From: Cognatishimia sp. F0-27
Lineage (GTDB): Bacteria; Pseudomonadota; Alphaproteobacteria; Rhodobacterales; Rhodobacteraceae
NCBI RefSeq assembly: GCF_020667845.1
Contig: NZ_JAFMPQ010000029.1
Span: 1 to 64,000, forward strand
DNA length: 64,000 bases
Reading direction: 5' to 3'
In this document: in pieces, positions 45,958 through 54,104 of the stretch
Layout: the number at the start of each line of letters is the position of its first letter
Position numbering within the stretch: the stretch's first letter is position 1
Program-made: the position numbers and the translations under genes
The notes under the pieces: generated by a model
What the model was told of the DNA's origin: nothing
Seen by the model: only the letters and a program-made list of their open reading frames with translations
Databases searched by the model: none

Positions 45958-46535
45958 CTCAGACCGTCCTCTCCCTTGATGTCTTCAACCTTGAGCCCGC
46001 CCGCGCGGTCATGCACACGGGCCCCGGTGGTCATCACCAGCACCAGTGCCAGCTCATCGGCGCGCGGCGCGTCGTTGAGGCCCACCTCCATCGCGTCGAA
46101 ATGGCCGCGCACATAAGAGGCGTCGATATGGGTGATCGGCACATCCAGCCGGGTGCCCGGCGCACCGACCTTCTTGGTGGAGGGCACAATGGCCTTGGCC
46201 CCGCCCAGCACCTCGCGCATGGCGTAGCCGCCCGGCACGTGCCAGAGCGCGCCGTGTTCGATCTCGCCATTGGTGCCGACAATCGCGCCCTTGCCATAGC
46301 CCTGCACGGCATCGGTGCCGCCGAGCATCACCGCAAGGCGCGACGCCATCTGGATGCCCAGGGGCTTGAGATCTTCCATGAAGGGCTGAATGTCCGCCTC
46401 ATAGCGCCCCGCAAAGGGGTTGGCGATCACCGCGACGATGGCGGCCTTGCGCAGGGGCGTGGCCGCGGGCGGGCCGCCCTCATGGTGTATTTCCTCTTCG
46501 ACGGTGAGAATCTTGCGGATGACTGGGTCGGGCAT
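45954..46535 (-). CDS. PF06684 (DUF1185/AA_synth) protein, first paralogue
   Basis: 193-residue protein, clearly homologous to the next gene along its whole length (PTRKAV/PLRKAAIVAVIANPFAG, GYGKGAIVGTNGEIEHGALWH, PGTRLDVPITHIDASYVRGHFDAMEVGLNDAPRADE, GGLKVEDIKGEDGLR). It resulted from a tandem duplication. Conserved GYGKGA and LNDAPRADE segments probably line the active site. It lies 31 nt after the UPF0280 gene in the same operon; an enzymatic role downstream of ring opening is inferred only from position. Confidence 0.9.
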   Translation of the reverse strand: MPDPVIRKILTVEEEIHHEGGPPAATPLRKAAIVAVIANPFAGRYEADIQPFMEDLKPLGIQMASRLAVMLGGTDAVQGYGKGAIVGTNGEIEHGALWHVPGGYAMREVLGGAKAIVPSTKKVGAPGTRLDVPITHIDASYVRGHFDAMEVGLNDAPRADELALVLVMTTGARVHDRAGGLKVEDIKGEDGLR

Positions 46536-46566
46536 GGGGGCTCCTGTCAGGCTCGGGGCTTCGTGG

Positions 46567-47412
46567 TCAGGTCATGAGCGCGGGGTGCGCGGTATCGTCC
46601 GCCATGGTTGTGACGGTCTGGCCGCGCAGAACCAGCGCCGCGGAGTGGATGACACCGCGCGCCCGCAGCGCGTTGGCGCGGGAGAGACCGGCGGCGAGGG
46701 CCGCGTGCACCTCGTGCCGGGTCAGCGCGCCCAGCGCCTGCGTCACGGGACGCGCGCCGAGATCGCTGTCGGGTTGGATCGCCTGCGCCGGCACGCGGGT
46801 CACGGCGGGATGATCCGGCAGATCGACGGCGTTGGCAATCAGTGTTGCGGCGACGTCGGCGGTGGCCGCATCGCACGCCAGAACCGTGACGCTGTCGGCG
46901 ATGCCGAGACTGAGGCTGCGCCCGCCGCGCCCGGAGGTGGCGATTCCGCCAACACCGTCTCCGGCCGAAATCTCGGCCCGGCCCAGAGCGGACGCATCCA
47001 GACCCGCCAGACCGACCCGGAAGCGCCGCCCCCGCGCCAGATGCAGCGCGATGTCCCCGCCATTGTTCACGTAGGCGCGGGTCAGGCGTCCGGCCGACAC
47101 CATGGCGGCGAGCACGGTATCGGCCACAGCGCCCGCCACGGCGGCCATGGGGGTGACAAACGCACGCTCCGCGACGCGCGTGCAGGCCTGTGCCATATGG
47201 CGCGCGATGGCCCCGTCGAGCGGTTGCCCGAGCGGGCGGCGCAGGGCGGGCAGCTCCGCCACAAGCTCGGTCAGGACCGTGTCAAAGCGGTCGCGGGCCG
47301 CTGCGAGCGCGGCTTCACGCGCAGCGCCTTCGGCGCCAATCACGAGGTCGATGGGCCCATGTTGCAGATGGATGCGCCCGCCGCTCAGAGCGGCCATCAC
47401 GGGGCCGGTCAT
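46567..47412 (-). CDS. UPF0280 family protein, ApbE-like
   Basis: 281-residue protein of the uncharacterised UPF0280 family, related in fold to ApbE flavin transferases. ApbE-like motifs are visible: VNNGGDIAL (residues 115-123), GIATSGRGGRS (156-166) and ADSVTVLACDAATADVAATL (172-191). ApbE moves FMN from FAD onto a Thr/Ser of a target protein. The start overlaps the stop of the 6-hydroxynicotinate-reductase-like gene by 4 nt, so the two are translated together. Since that reductase carries covalent flavin in Eubacterium barkeri, dedicated flavinylation is an attractive inference. Confidence 0.85.
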   Translation of the reverse strand: MTGPVMAALSGGRIHLQHGPIDLVIGAEGAAREAALAAARDRFDTVLTELVAELPALRRPLGQPLDGAIARHMAQACTRVAERAFVTPMAAVAGAVADTVLAAMVSAGRLTRAYVNNGGDIALHLARGRRFRVGLAGLDASALGRAEISAGDGVGGIATSGRGGRSLSLGIADSVTVLACDAATADVAATLIANAVDLPDHPAVTRVPAQAIQPDSDLGARPVTQALGALTRHEVHAALAAGLSRANALRARGVIHSAALVLRGQTVTTMADDTAHPALMT

Positions 47413-48890
47413 GCGCCGCCCTTGCCGCGGCGCGCGCGGTGGCGCTGGTGGTCATGCGGGTCGGGCTGGCCGTGTTGGGCGGCAACCTTGCGGATCTCGG
47501 GCGACAGCACGCTGTCCACCGGCTGCACGTGATCCATATGACCACCAAGCGCGGCATAATCGGATTTGCGCAGGGTGAATTCGATGGGAGCCACAAGCGC
47601 GGGTGTGGGCACATACCCAAAGGAATTTGTTGGCATGTCCATCACATCAGCCATGAAGGTGATGCCGCCGCCGGGCCAGACATAGGCCTCCGCCCCGCCG
47701 CAGCTCACATAGGTCAAAGCGTCCTTCACCGATTTGGTCAGCCGCACGGGGTTTTCGGTCACGCCCGCGCGCAATGAGCCGCCCGCGCCGCCCATGAAGA
47801 GCACCGAACAGAGCGAGGGTTCGCAATTCTCCGCAATGCGCTCGCAGCTTGCCAGCAGCGGGGCGGTGATCTCAGCAGGTTGCGGTTCGAGCGCGTCGTC
47901 GAGCGTGAAATAGGCCCATTGCTCGCCCGTGGTGGAAACCATCAGCAGGCGCAGGCCGGGCCATGCCTTTTTCGGGTCGGCGGATTTGAGGATCGTCAAC
48001 GGGTCTTCGACATCGGTGCCGCCCCAACCAGTGCCGGGTTCGGCCACCTGAAAGTAGCGGCCGGGTGTCGACCGCCGCCCGTTGATGCGGATGCCGGAAG
48101 GCGTCATGCCAAGCTGTTTGCCTGCCTCGTGTTCGGTCAGCACGCCGGTGATGTGGTCGTCGACGACGATCACCTCGTCCACATGCGGCTGCCATTGCTT
48201 GGCGAACATGCCGATGGTGGCGGAGCCGCAGCCGACGCGCATGAGCTTTTCCGGGGTGCCGTTGATGATCGGCGCCTGCCCGGCCTGCACGACGATCGTG
48301 GCCCCCTCGTCGATCTCCATCTCCACCGCTTCGCGGTTGCACAGCGCCATGAGCGCGTCACAGGTCACGCGGCCCTCTTTCTTGGAGCCGCCGGTAAGGT
48401 GCTCGACCCCGCCAAGCGAGAGCATCTTGGAGCCGTATTCGGAAGTCATGACATGGCCGATGGGTTCGCCCTGCACGCGCACCACCGCGCGTTCGTGGCC
48501 GATGAACCGGTCGGTGTCGATCTTCACCTTGACGCCGCAATAGCTGAAGATGCCTTCGGTCACGACGGTGACCATGTCCACATCCTCCACCAGCTGGCTG
48601 ACGATGAACGGGGCGGGTTTGTAGTCGGGATAGGTTGTGCCCGCGCCCACGGCGGTGACAAAGGTGCGGTCGCCCTGGATCACATCGCCGTCCCAGTCCT
48701 GCGAATTGCTTTCCTGATCGAGGAACTTGACCGCGCGGGCGCCGCTTTCGATCACGGTGAGCGGATCGAGCCGCACCAGCGTGCCGCCGTGATTGGCGTA
48801 GCGGTCGCAGGCCCCGGCCTTGCCGTCGGCGATGTAGCACATCACCGGGCAGGCGTCGCAGCGGATCTTCTCGGGGGTGTCCTTAGCCAT
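47409..48890 (-). CDS. 6-hydroxynicotinate reductase-like iron-sulfur flavoprotein
   Basis: 493-residue homologue of 6-hydroxynicotinate reductase (Hnr), which reduces the hydroxylated pyridine ring to 1,4,5,6-tetrahydro-6-oxonicotinate. The N-terminal C11-x2-C14-x3-C18-x9-C28 ([20 protein letters not shown]) is a likely [4Fe-4S] site; further cysteines at about 118, 177, 184, 221, 349, 356, 361 and 397 could hold more clusters. GAT (196-198) and GSAT (222-225) are candidate flavin attachment sites. The tail is His/Arg-rich. It overlaps the Mo-hydroxylase stop by 8 nt. The actual substrate is not proven. Confidence 0.85.
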   Translation of the reverse strand: MAKDTPEKIRCDACPVMCYIADGKAGACDRYANHGGTLVRLDPLTVIESGARAVKFLDQESNSQDWDGDVIQGDRTFVTAVGAGTTYPDYKPAPFIVSQLVEDVDMVTVVTEGIFSYCGVKVKIDTDRFIGHERAVVRVQGEPIGHVMTSEYGSKMLSLGGVEHLTGGSKKEGRVTCDALMALCNREAVEMEIDEGATIVVQAGQAPIINGTPEKLMRVGCGSATIGMFAKQWQPHVDEVIVVDDHITGVLTEHEAGKQLGMTPSGIRINGRRSTPGRYFQVAEPGTGWGGTDVEDPLTILKSADPKKAWPGLRLLMVSTTGEQWAYFTLDDALEPQPAEITAPLLASCERIAENCEPSLCSVLFMGGAGGSLRAGVTENPVRLTKSVKDALTYVSCGGAEAYVWPGGGITFMADVMDMPTNSFGYVPTPALVAPIEFTLRKSDYAALGGHMDHVQPVDSVLSPEIRKVAAQHGQPDPHDHQRHRARRGKGGA

Positions 48891-51630
48891 GACCGGCCTC
48901 CTTGAGTGCGGCGCGCAGCCGCGCGGGCGTGACGGGCACCTGCCGCAGGGTGGCCCCGGTGGCGCGGGTGATGGCGTTGAGGATCGCGGGTGCCGTGGGG
49001 ATCAGCACATGTTCGCCCAGCCCCTTGGCGCCGTAGGGTCCGTGCGCGTCGGGTTCCTCGACGATGAGCGTGTCGATGGGCGGAATATCCCCGAAGGTGG
49101 GGATCAGGTAGTCATGCAGGTTCTCGGTGCGGCCGGGAATGAACTCCTCCATCAGCGCCATGCCGAGCCCCTGCGCGATGCCGCCATGGACCTGCCCCTC
49201 CACCAGAAGCGGGTTGATCGCGCGGCCCACATCATGCGCGGCGACAAAGCGCAGCACCCGCGTGGTGCCGAGCGCGATGTCCACCTCGACCATGGCGAGA
49301 TGCGCGGCGTAGCCGAACTGCGCGTAGGGCGCGCCCTGCCCCTCCGCGTCCAGCGGCAGGGTCGGCGGGTCGTAGGTTTCGGCGGCTTTCAGGACGTAGC
49401 CTTCGGGGTCGGGTGTGAGCGTATCGAGTCGCAGGCTATGGGTTTCGGCCTTGTCGGTGATGGTGATGCCGTCAGGGCCGGGCGTGATGGTCGCGTCTTC
49501 GGCGGCGTTGACCTGCGCGAGGATGGCGCGGCGCAGCGCTTCGCCGGAAAGCCGCGCGGCGTTGCCGCTCACGAAGGTCTGGCGCGAGGCGGAGGTCTTG
49601 CCCGCATCGGGCGTGATGTCGGTGTCGCCGCCCCTGAGCGTGATGGCAGAGACGGGCACACCGAGCGCCTGCGCGAAGATCTGGGTGATGACGGTGTTGC
49701 TGCCCTGTCCGATATCCGCGGCCCCCTGATGCAGCACGATCTCGCCCGAAGCGGTCAGGCCGCATTTGATCGTGGAGGGGTTGGGCAGGCTGGTGTTGCC
49801 GCAGCCATACCAACCGGCGGCGATGCCGACGCCGCGCCGGGTGGTTGTGGCGGTTTTGTTGAAGCTGTCGGCCTCGGCATTGAGCGATTGCCACGCCGGG
49901 CGCAGCGCCTCAAGGCAGGCGGTGATGCCGACGCCTTGTTCGAAGACCTGCCCGCAGACGGTGGGCTCGCCGTTGGTGAGCGCGTTCTGCAGGCGGAAGT
50001 CGAGCGGGTCGATGCCCAGCTTGGCGGCGAGCGCATCGAACATCACCTCCTGCGCGATGGCCGATTGCGGCACGCCGAAGCCGCGAAACGCGCCGGAAGG
50101 CGTGCCGTTGGTGTAGATCGCGGTGGAGCGCGCCTCGTAATCCGCCACGCGATAGGGACCGGAGGCATGCACCGGCACGCGGTTGGCGACGGTTGGCCCC
50201 CAGCTTGCATAGGCACCGGTGTTGAAGCGCCCGTCGAAATGCAGCCCGCTGAGCGTGCCGTCTTTTGTGGCGCCGATACGGATTGTGATCTCCGCCGGGT
50301 GGCGCTTGGTGGTCGACATCATTGACTCGGTGCGGGAATAGGTGATTTTCACCGGGCGGTTCAGGCGCAGGGCCGCGAGCGCAATAAACGGCTGCATCGA
50401 CACGTCGATCTTGGAGCCGAAGCCCCCGCCGGTGGCGGAAGGGACAACGCGGATCTTCTCCATCGGCAGGGCGAGGATGTCGGCCAGCGTCTCTTGATCC
50501 ATCACCGGGGCCTGCGTGCAACCGTGCACGTGCAAGCGCCCGTCCACCATCTCCGCATAACCCGCTTCCGGCTCGATATAGGCGTGCTCCACATAGGCCG
50601 TGGTGAAACGCCCCTCGACGATTGTATCGGCCCGCGCCAGCGCGCTGTTGGCGTCGCCGTGACGCACGAAGCCGCCGCACATGACGTTGCCCTGCTTGCC
50701 GTCGTGAAGCTGCGGGGCGTGATCGGCGGTGGCCTCGGCCGGGGTCATCACCGCATCGAGCGGCTCCCACGTCACCGGGAAATCCGCAGGATCGAAGGCG
50801 CGCAGCGTGGCGGGATCGGCGACGATAGCGGCAATCGCCTCCCCCCGGAACCGGCCATGCCCTTCGGCAAAGACCGGCTGGTCGATGAAACCGGGGATCA
50901 CGCCGAAGCGGTTCAGGCCGGGAATGTCGCGGGCGGTGAGAACGAGTGCGATGCCGGGGTTCGCCGCCTGCCAGGCATCGAGATCGCCAAGCGTGAAGCG
51001 GGCATGGGCGTGCGGCGCGCGGATCACGCGCAACTCCAGAGCACCGTCCGGCGCGACATCATCGCCGAACCGCTCCCGCCCGTCGAGCTTGGGCCAACCG
51101 TCGAGCCGGGGCAGGGCGTCGCCGATGCGGCCTTGCGGCGCGGGTTCGGGGGCGCAAACGCCGGTGGCGACCACCGCGTCGATGATCTTGCGATAGCCGG
51201 TGCAACGGCAGAGAACCCCGCCCAGGGCATCCTCGACCTGTGTCGCGGAGGGCGCGGGCACACGGCGCAGCAACTCGGCGGCGGCGACCAGCATGCCGGG
51301 CGTGCAGATACCGCATTGCGCCGCCTGATGGGCATGGAACTGCGCCATGAGCGCTTGGGCGACAGGGTCGGAGGCGGCGAGACCGGTCTGGGTATCGACC
51401 CGCGCCCCGTCAACCCGCGCGGCGGGCATCAGGCAGGCGCAGACCGGCGCGCCATCAACCAGCACCGTGCAGGCACCACAATCGCCCGCGTTGCAGCCGA
51501 TCTTGACATCACGCGCCTCCAGACGGCTGCGCAACAGCTCGGACAGGCGCTCCGCAGGGGCCGTATCGGCGGTAACGGGCCGGCCATTGAGCGTGAAACC
51601 GATGCGCGCGATCTGGGTCGGGTTATCCAT
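48883..51630 (-). CDS. Molybdenum hydroxylase, fused [2Fe-2S] and Moco subunits
   Basis: 915-residue xanthine-dehydrogenase-family protein combining small and large subunits. Residues about 1-160 are the iron-sulfur part: [12 protein letters not shown] (C46, C51, C54, then C64/C66) and QCGICTPGM ... CRCTGY (C106, C109, C141, C143). The rest is the molybdopterin-binding catalytic part: [19 protein letters not shown] and the catalytic Glu in YGAKGLGEH. In context it should hydroxylate a ring carbon next to nitrogen, as nicotinate dehydrogenase does. The start [12 protein letters not shown] has a G-rich site and overlaps the FAD-subunit gene by 8 nt. Confidence 0.92.
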   Translation of the reverse strand: MDNPTQIARIGFTLNGRPVTADTAPAERLSELLRSRLEARDVKIGCNAGDCGACTVLVDGAPVCACLMPAARVDGARVDTQTGLAASDPVAQALMAQFHAHQAAQCGICTPGMLVAAAELLRRVPAPSATQVEDALGGVLCRCTGYRKIIDAVVATGVCAPEPAPQGRIGDALPRLDGWPKLDGRERFGDDVAPDGALELRVIRAPHAHARFTLGDLDAWQAANPGIALVLTARDIPGLNRFGVIPGFIDQPVFAEGHGRFRGEAIAAIVADPATLRAFDPADFPVTWEPLDAVMTPAEATADHAPQLHDGKQGNVMCGGFVRHGDANSALARADTIVEGRFTTAYVEHAYIEPEAGYAEMVDGRLHVHGCTQAPVMDQETLADILALPMEKIRVVPSATGGGFGSKIDVSMQPFIALAALRLNRPVKITYSRTESMMSTTKRHPAEITIRIGATKDGTLSGLHFDGRFNTGAYASWGPTVANRVPVHASGPYRVADYEARSTAIYTNGTPSGAFRGFGVPQSAIAQEVMFDALAAKLGIDPLDFRLQNALTNGEPTVCGQVFEQGVGITACLEALRPAWQSLNAEADSFNKTATTTRRGVGIAAGWYGCGNTSLPNPSTIKCGLTASGEIVLHQGAADIGQGSNTVITQIFAQALGVPVSAITLRGGDTDITPDAGKTSASRQTFVSGNAARLSGEALRRAILAQVNAAEDATITPGPDGITITDKAETHSLRLDTLTPDPEGYVLKAAETYDPPTLPLDAEGQGAPYAQFGYAAHLAMVEVDIALGTTRVLRFVAAHDVGRAINPLLVEGQVHGGIAQGLGMALMEEFIPGRTENLHDYLIPTFGDIPPIDTLIVEEPDAHGPYGAKGLGEHVLIPTAPAILNAITRATGATLRQVPVTPARLRAALKEAGHG

Positions 51631-52465
51631 GCTGCCCCCCCTGCCCCGGCACGGCCCGGGCGATGGCGCGGGCGATGAGCGTCCCGGCCGCGTCGCGGCG
51701 ATAGCCTGCATCGCCACGGATGTCGTCAATCGGAGACAATGGCGCGACCTGCGCCGGCGTCATGCGCTCCAGGATCTCGTCCGGAGCCGCCCCCGTCAGC
51801 GCGGCTTCCAGCGCGGGCAAACGCTGCGCCACCGCAGAACAGGCCCCGACCGCCACCCGCGCCGTGTCGATCCGACCGTCCTTCATGGAGACCAGCGCCG
51901 ACACCATGGCGATGGAAATCACCAGGTATTTTCGCGCGCCAAGCTTCAGGAAACTGCCGCGCGCGGCACCGGGATCGGGGATATGCACGGCGCGAAGCAG
52001 CGCGCCCTTCGGCAGCGCGGTCTGGCGCACGCCGGTGAGGAACCGGCCAAGCGGGGCGCGGCCCGGGCCGGTCGGCCCGATCCAGGAGACCTCCGCATTG
52101 AGACACAGGAGCGGCGGCACGCCGTCGGCCGCTGGCGAGGCATTGCAGAGATTGCCGCCAAGGGTGCCCGCGTTCTGGATCTGCACCGAGCCGACCTCGC
52201 GCGCGGCGGCCTTGAGCCCGTCAAACGCAGGCGGCAGATCGGCGCGCAGGATCTCGGTCCATGTGGTGAGCGCTCCGATCTCCCAGCCATCGTTGACACG
52301 GCGAATGCCCCCGAATCCGTCCAGCGCCGTCAGATCGAGCACATCGGCAGGAAGCGGTGCCGCGCCCCTGGCCGGATACCAATCGGTGCCGCCGGCAATC
52401 GGCGCAGCCCCGTCCGCCAGAAGCGCAAGCGCAGCCTCGACGGAATGCGGTCGGTGATAGCCCAT
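51623..52465 (-). CDS. Molybdenum hydroxylase FAD-binding subunit
   Basis: 280-residue CoxM/NdhF-type flavoprotein subunit that passes electrons from the iron-sulfur centres onward. FAD motifs AGGTDWYP near residue 27 and [15 protein letters not shown] near 100 are present, with a CO_deh_flav_C-like tail. The start [13 protein letters not shown] has GGAG at 7 nt; an earlier ATG adds 11 residues with no site. First gene of the minus-strand heterocycle operon. Confidence 0.92.
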   Translation of the reverse strand: MGYHRPHSVEAALALLADGAAPIAGGTDWYPARGAAPLPADVLDLTALDGFGGIRRVNDGWEIGALTTWTEILRADLPPAFDGLKAAAREVGSVQIQNAGTLGGNLCNASPAADGVPPLLCLNAEVSWIGPTGPGRAPLGRFLTGVRQTALPKGALLRAVHIPDPGAARGSFLKLGARKYLVISIAMVSALVSMKDGRIDTARVAVGACSAVAQRLPALEAALTGAAPDEILERMTPAQVAPLSPIDDIRGDAGYRRDAAGTLIARAIARAVPGQGGQHG

Positions 52466-52523
52466 GATGGCTCCAAACTGCGTAAGCGACCGATGCATGC
52501 CTGAAGACCCACCGGCCGGACTG

Positions 52524-52539
52524 TTCGTTAGTATACGAA
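52524..52539. promoter_or_regulatory. Candidate GntR-type operator of the heterocycle cluster
   Basis: TTCGTTAGTATACGAA, containing TTaGTATACgAA, a palindrome centred on GTATAC as in many GntR (FadR/VanR) operators. It lies between the FAD-subunit gene and the divergent enamidase gene. A perfect TTGACA (minus strand, 52564-52569) starts 24 nt above, so the site would cover the -10/+1 region of the minus operon. No GntR gene is within the window. Confidence 0.45.
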
Positions 52540-52662
52540 TAGAAAACGCGGCAGCGCCCTGCCTGTCAAATGGTTTCGCACAAGAGTCGCCCGCAGGTCT
52601 CTGAACGCTTGATCGAGACGCCCGATCTGTTAGCGTTCAAATGAAAATGACAGGAGGTCCGG

Positions 52663-53841
52663 ATGTCTGAAACCCCGCATAAACTGGTGATCCGCAATGT
52701 CGGGCTGATGCTGTCCGGGCGGATCGAAGCGCCTGTTCTGGACGCCGATTGCCTTGTGGCGCTGGACGGGCGCATCGCGCAATGGGGCCACGAGGCGGAT
52801 CTTGACACAAGCGGTGCGGAGACAGTGATCGATGCCCATGGCGTGACGCTTTCCCCGGGCTTGATCGACAGCCATGTGCACCCGGTGGTGGGCGATTATA
52901 CCCCGCGCCAACAACAACTTCACTGGATCGACAGCACCCTGCATGGCGGCGTGACGACGATGATCTCCGCCGGTGAGGTGCATATGCCCGGCCGGCCCAA
53001 TGACCCGGTGGGCACCGTGGCCATGGCGATCGCGGCGCAGCGCTGGTACGACAATCTGCGCCCTTCGGGCGTGAAGATGCATGCGGGCGCGCCACTTCTG
53101 CAAAAAGGCCTTGAGGAGCATCACTTCAAGCAGATGGGCGAAGCCGGTGTGCGGCTCATCGGCGAGGTCGGGCTAGGCACGATCAAGGACGGCAAGACCG
53201 CTCACGAAATGGTCGGCTGGGCGCGCAAATACGGGATGCAATCGACGATCCACACCGGCGGCCCGTCGATTCCCGGCTCCGGATTGATCGACGCGGACAT
53301 GGTGCTGGATACCGGGACGGATGTGGTCGGCCATATCAACGGCGGCCATTCCGCCCTGCCGGATGACCAGATCATCTGCATCTGCGAAAACTGCAAGGCG
53401 GCGCTGGAAATCGTGCACAATGGCAATGAGCGCGCAGCCCTTCTGACGCTCAACACCGCGCGCGAGCTTGGCAAGCTCGACCAGGTGATTCTCGGCACGG
53501 ACGGGCCTGCCGGATCGGGCGTGCAGCCCTTGGGGATCCTGCGGATGGTTGCCATGCTGTCTGCCCTCGGAGACGTGCCCGCGGAGGTGGCGTTCTGCTT
53601 TGCGACCGGCAACACCGCGCGGCGGCGCACGCTTGATGTCGGCCTGATCGAAAAAGGGCGCGCGGCGGATTTCGTACTGATGGACCAGGCGCAGCACGCA
53701 CCGGGCAAGGATTTGCTCGACTCAGTCCGGCTCGGGAATTTGCCCGGCGTGGGGATGACGGTCATCGACGGCATCGTGCGCTCTCAACGCAGCCGCAACA
53801 CGCCACCGGCCACGCGATTGCCGGAAATCGTGACGCAGTAG
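52663..53841 (+). CDS. Enamidase-like amidohydrolase
   Basis: 392-residue metal-dependent amidohydrolase strongly resembling Eubacterium barkeri enamidase, which opens 1,4,5,6-tetrahydro-6-oxonicotinate to 2-formylglutarate and ammonia. Metal ligands: H71-x-H73 (DSHVHP), bridging E168 (GEVGLGTIK), H197 (HTGGPSIPGS), H224 (GHINGG) and D280 (GTDGPAGSG). The family-specific segments LHGGVTTMISAG, HMPGRPNDPVGT and SRNTPPATR are also conserved. AGGAGG precedes the ATG. Transcribed divergently from the hydroxylase/reductase operon. Assignment to the enamidase subgroup rests on remembered sequence similarity. Confidence 0.87.
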   Translation: MSETPHKLVIRNVGLMLSGRIEAPVLDADCLVALDGRIAQWGHEADLDTSGAETVIDAHGVTLSPGLIDSHVHPVVGDYTPRQQQLHWIDSTLHGGVTTMISAGEVHMPGRPNDPVGTVAMAIAAQRWYDNLRPSGVKMHAGAPLLQKGLEEHHFKQMGEAGVRLIGEVGLGTIKDGKTAHEMVGWARKYGMQSTIHTGGPSIPGSGLIDADMVLDTGTDVVGHINGGHSALPDDQIICICENCKAALEIVHNGNERAALLTLNTARELGKLDQVILGTDGPAGSGVQPLGILRMVAMLSALGDVPAEVAFCFATGNTARRRTLDVGLIEKGRAADFVLMDQAQHAPGKDLLDSVRLGNLPGVGMTVIDGIVRSQRSRNTPPATRLPEIVTQ

Positions 53842-53976
53842 CGCCGGGCGTCGGGCCGTCGCGCGCACGCCCGGCCCGCCCCCGTCGCGCCCGCGCGGCC
53901 CCGTTCGGGCGGCCGTTGCCTGCGGTCACATGACGTCCCCGCGGGAGACCATGGCACAGCGCCACAACGCGCACCC

Positions 53977-54058
53977 GTTTCTTCTGTCTCGAAATACTCC
54001 AGGGGTCTGGGGACAGCGTCCCCAGCCGAAAGGACAAGCGTGGGGGCATCGCCCCCAC
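53977..54058. repeat. 24-nt core plus two perfect hairpins (copy D)
   Basis: Core GTTTCTTCTGTCTC ... GAAATACTCC (53977-54000), then CTGGGGAC-AGC-GTCCCCAG (54007-54025) and GTGGGGGC-ATC-GCCCCCAC (54040-54058), both perfect 8-bp stems with 3-nt loops. Placed between the convergent enamidase and SPOR genes, where it may end transcription from both sides. Confidence 0.88.
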
Positions 54059-54104
54059 ACATTTGTGACCCTCTCGGCCCCAAGGCGAACCGGCGGTCCG
54101 CCTT

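Noticed and set aside
47409-48890. Molybdopterin-dependent or generic 4Fe-4S ferredoxin oxidoreductase
   Set aside because: The CxxCxxxCx9C N-terminus and neighbours (Mo-hydroxylase, enamidase) fit the 6-hydroxynicotinate reductase family better.
52663-53841. Dihydroorotase or allantoinase
   Set aside because: The enamidase-type blocks (LHGGVTTMISAG, GEVGLGTIK, HTGGPSIPGS, SRNTPPATR) are present and the carbamylated-lysine motif expected in dihydroorotases is not; a Glu bridges the metals instead.
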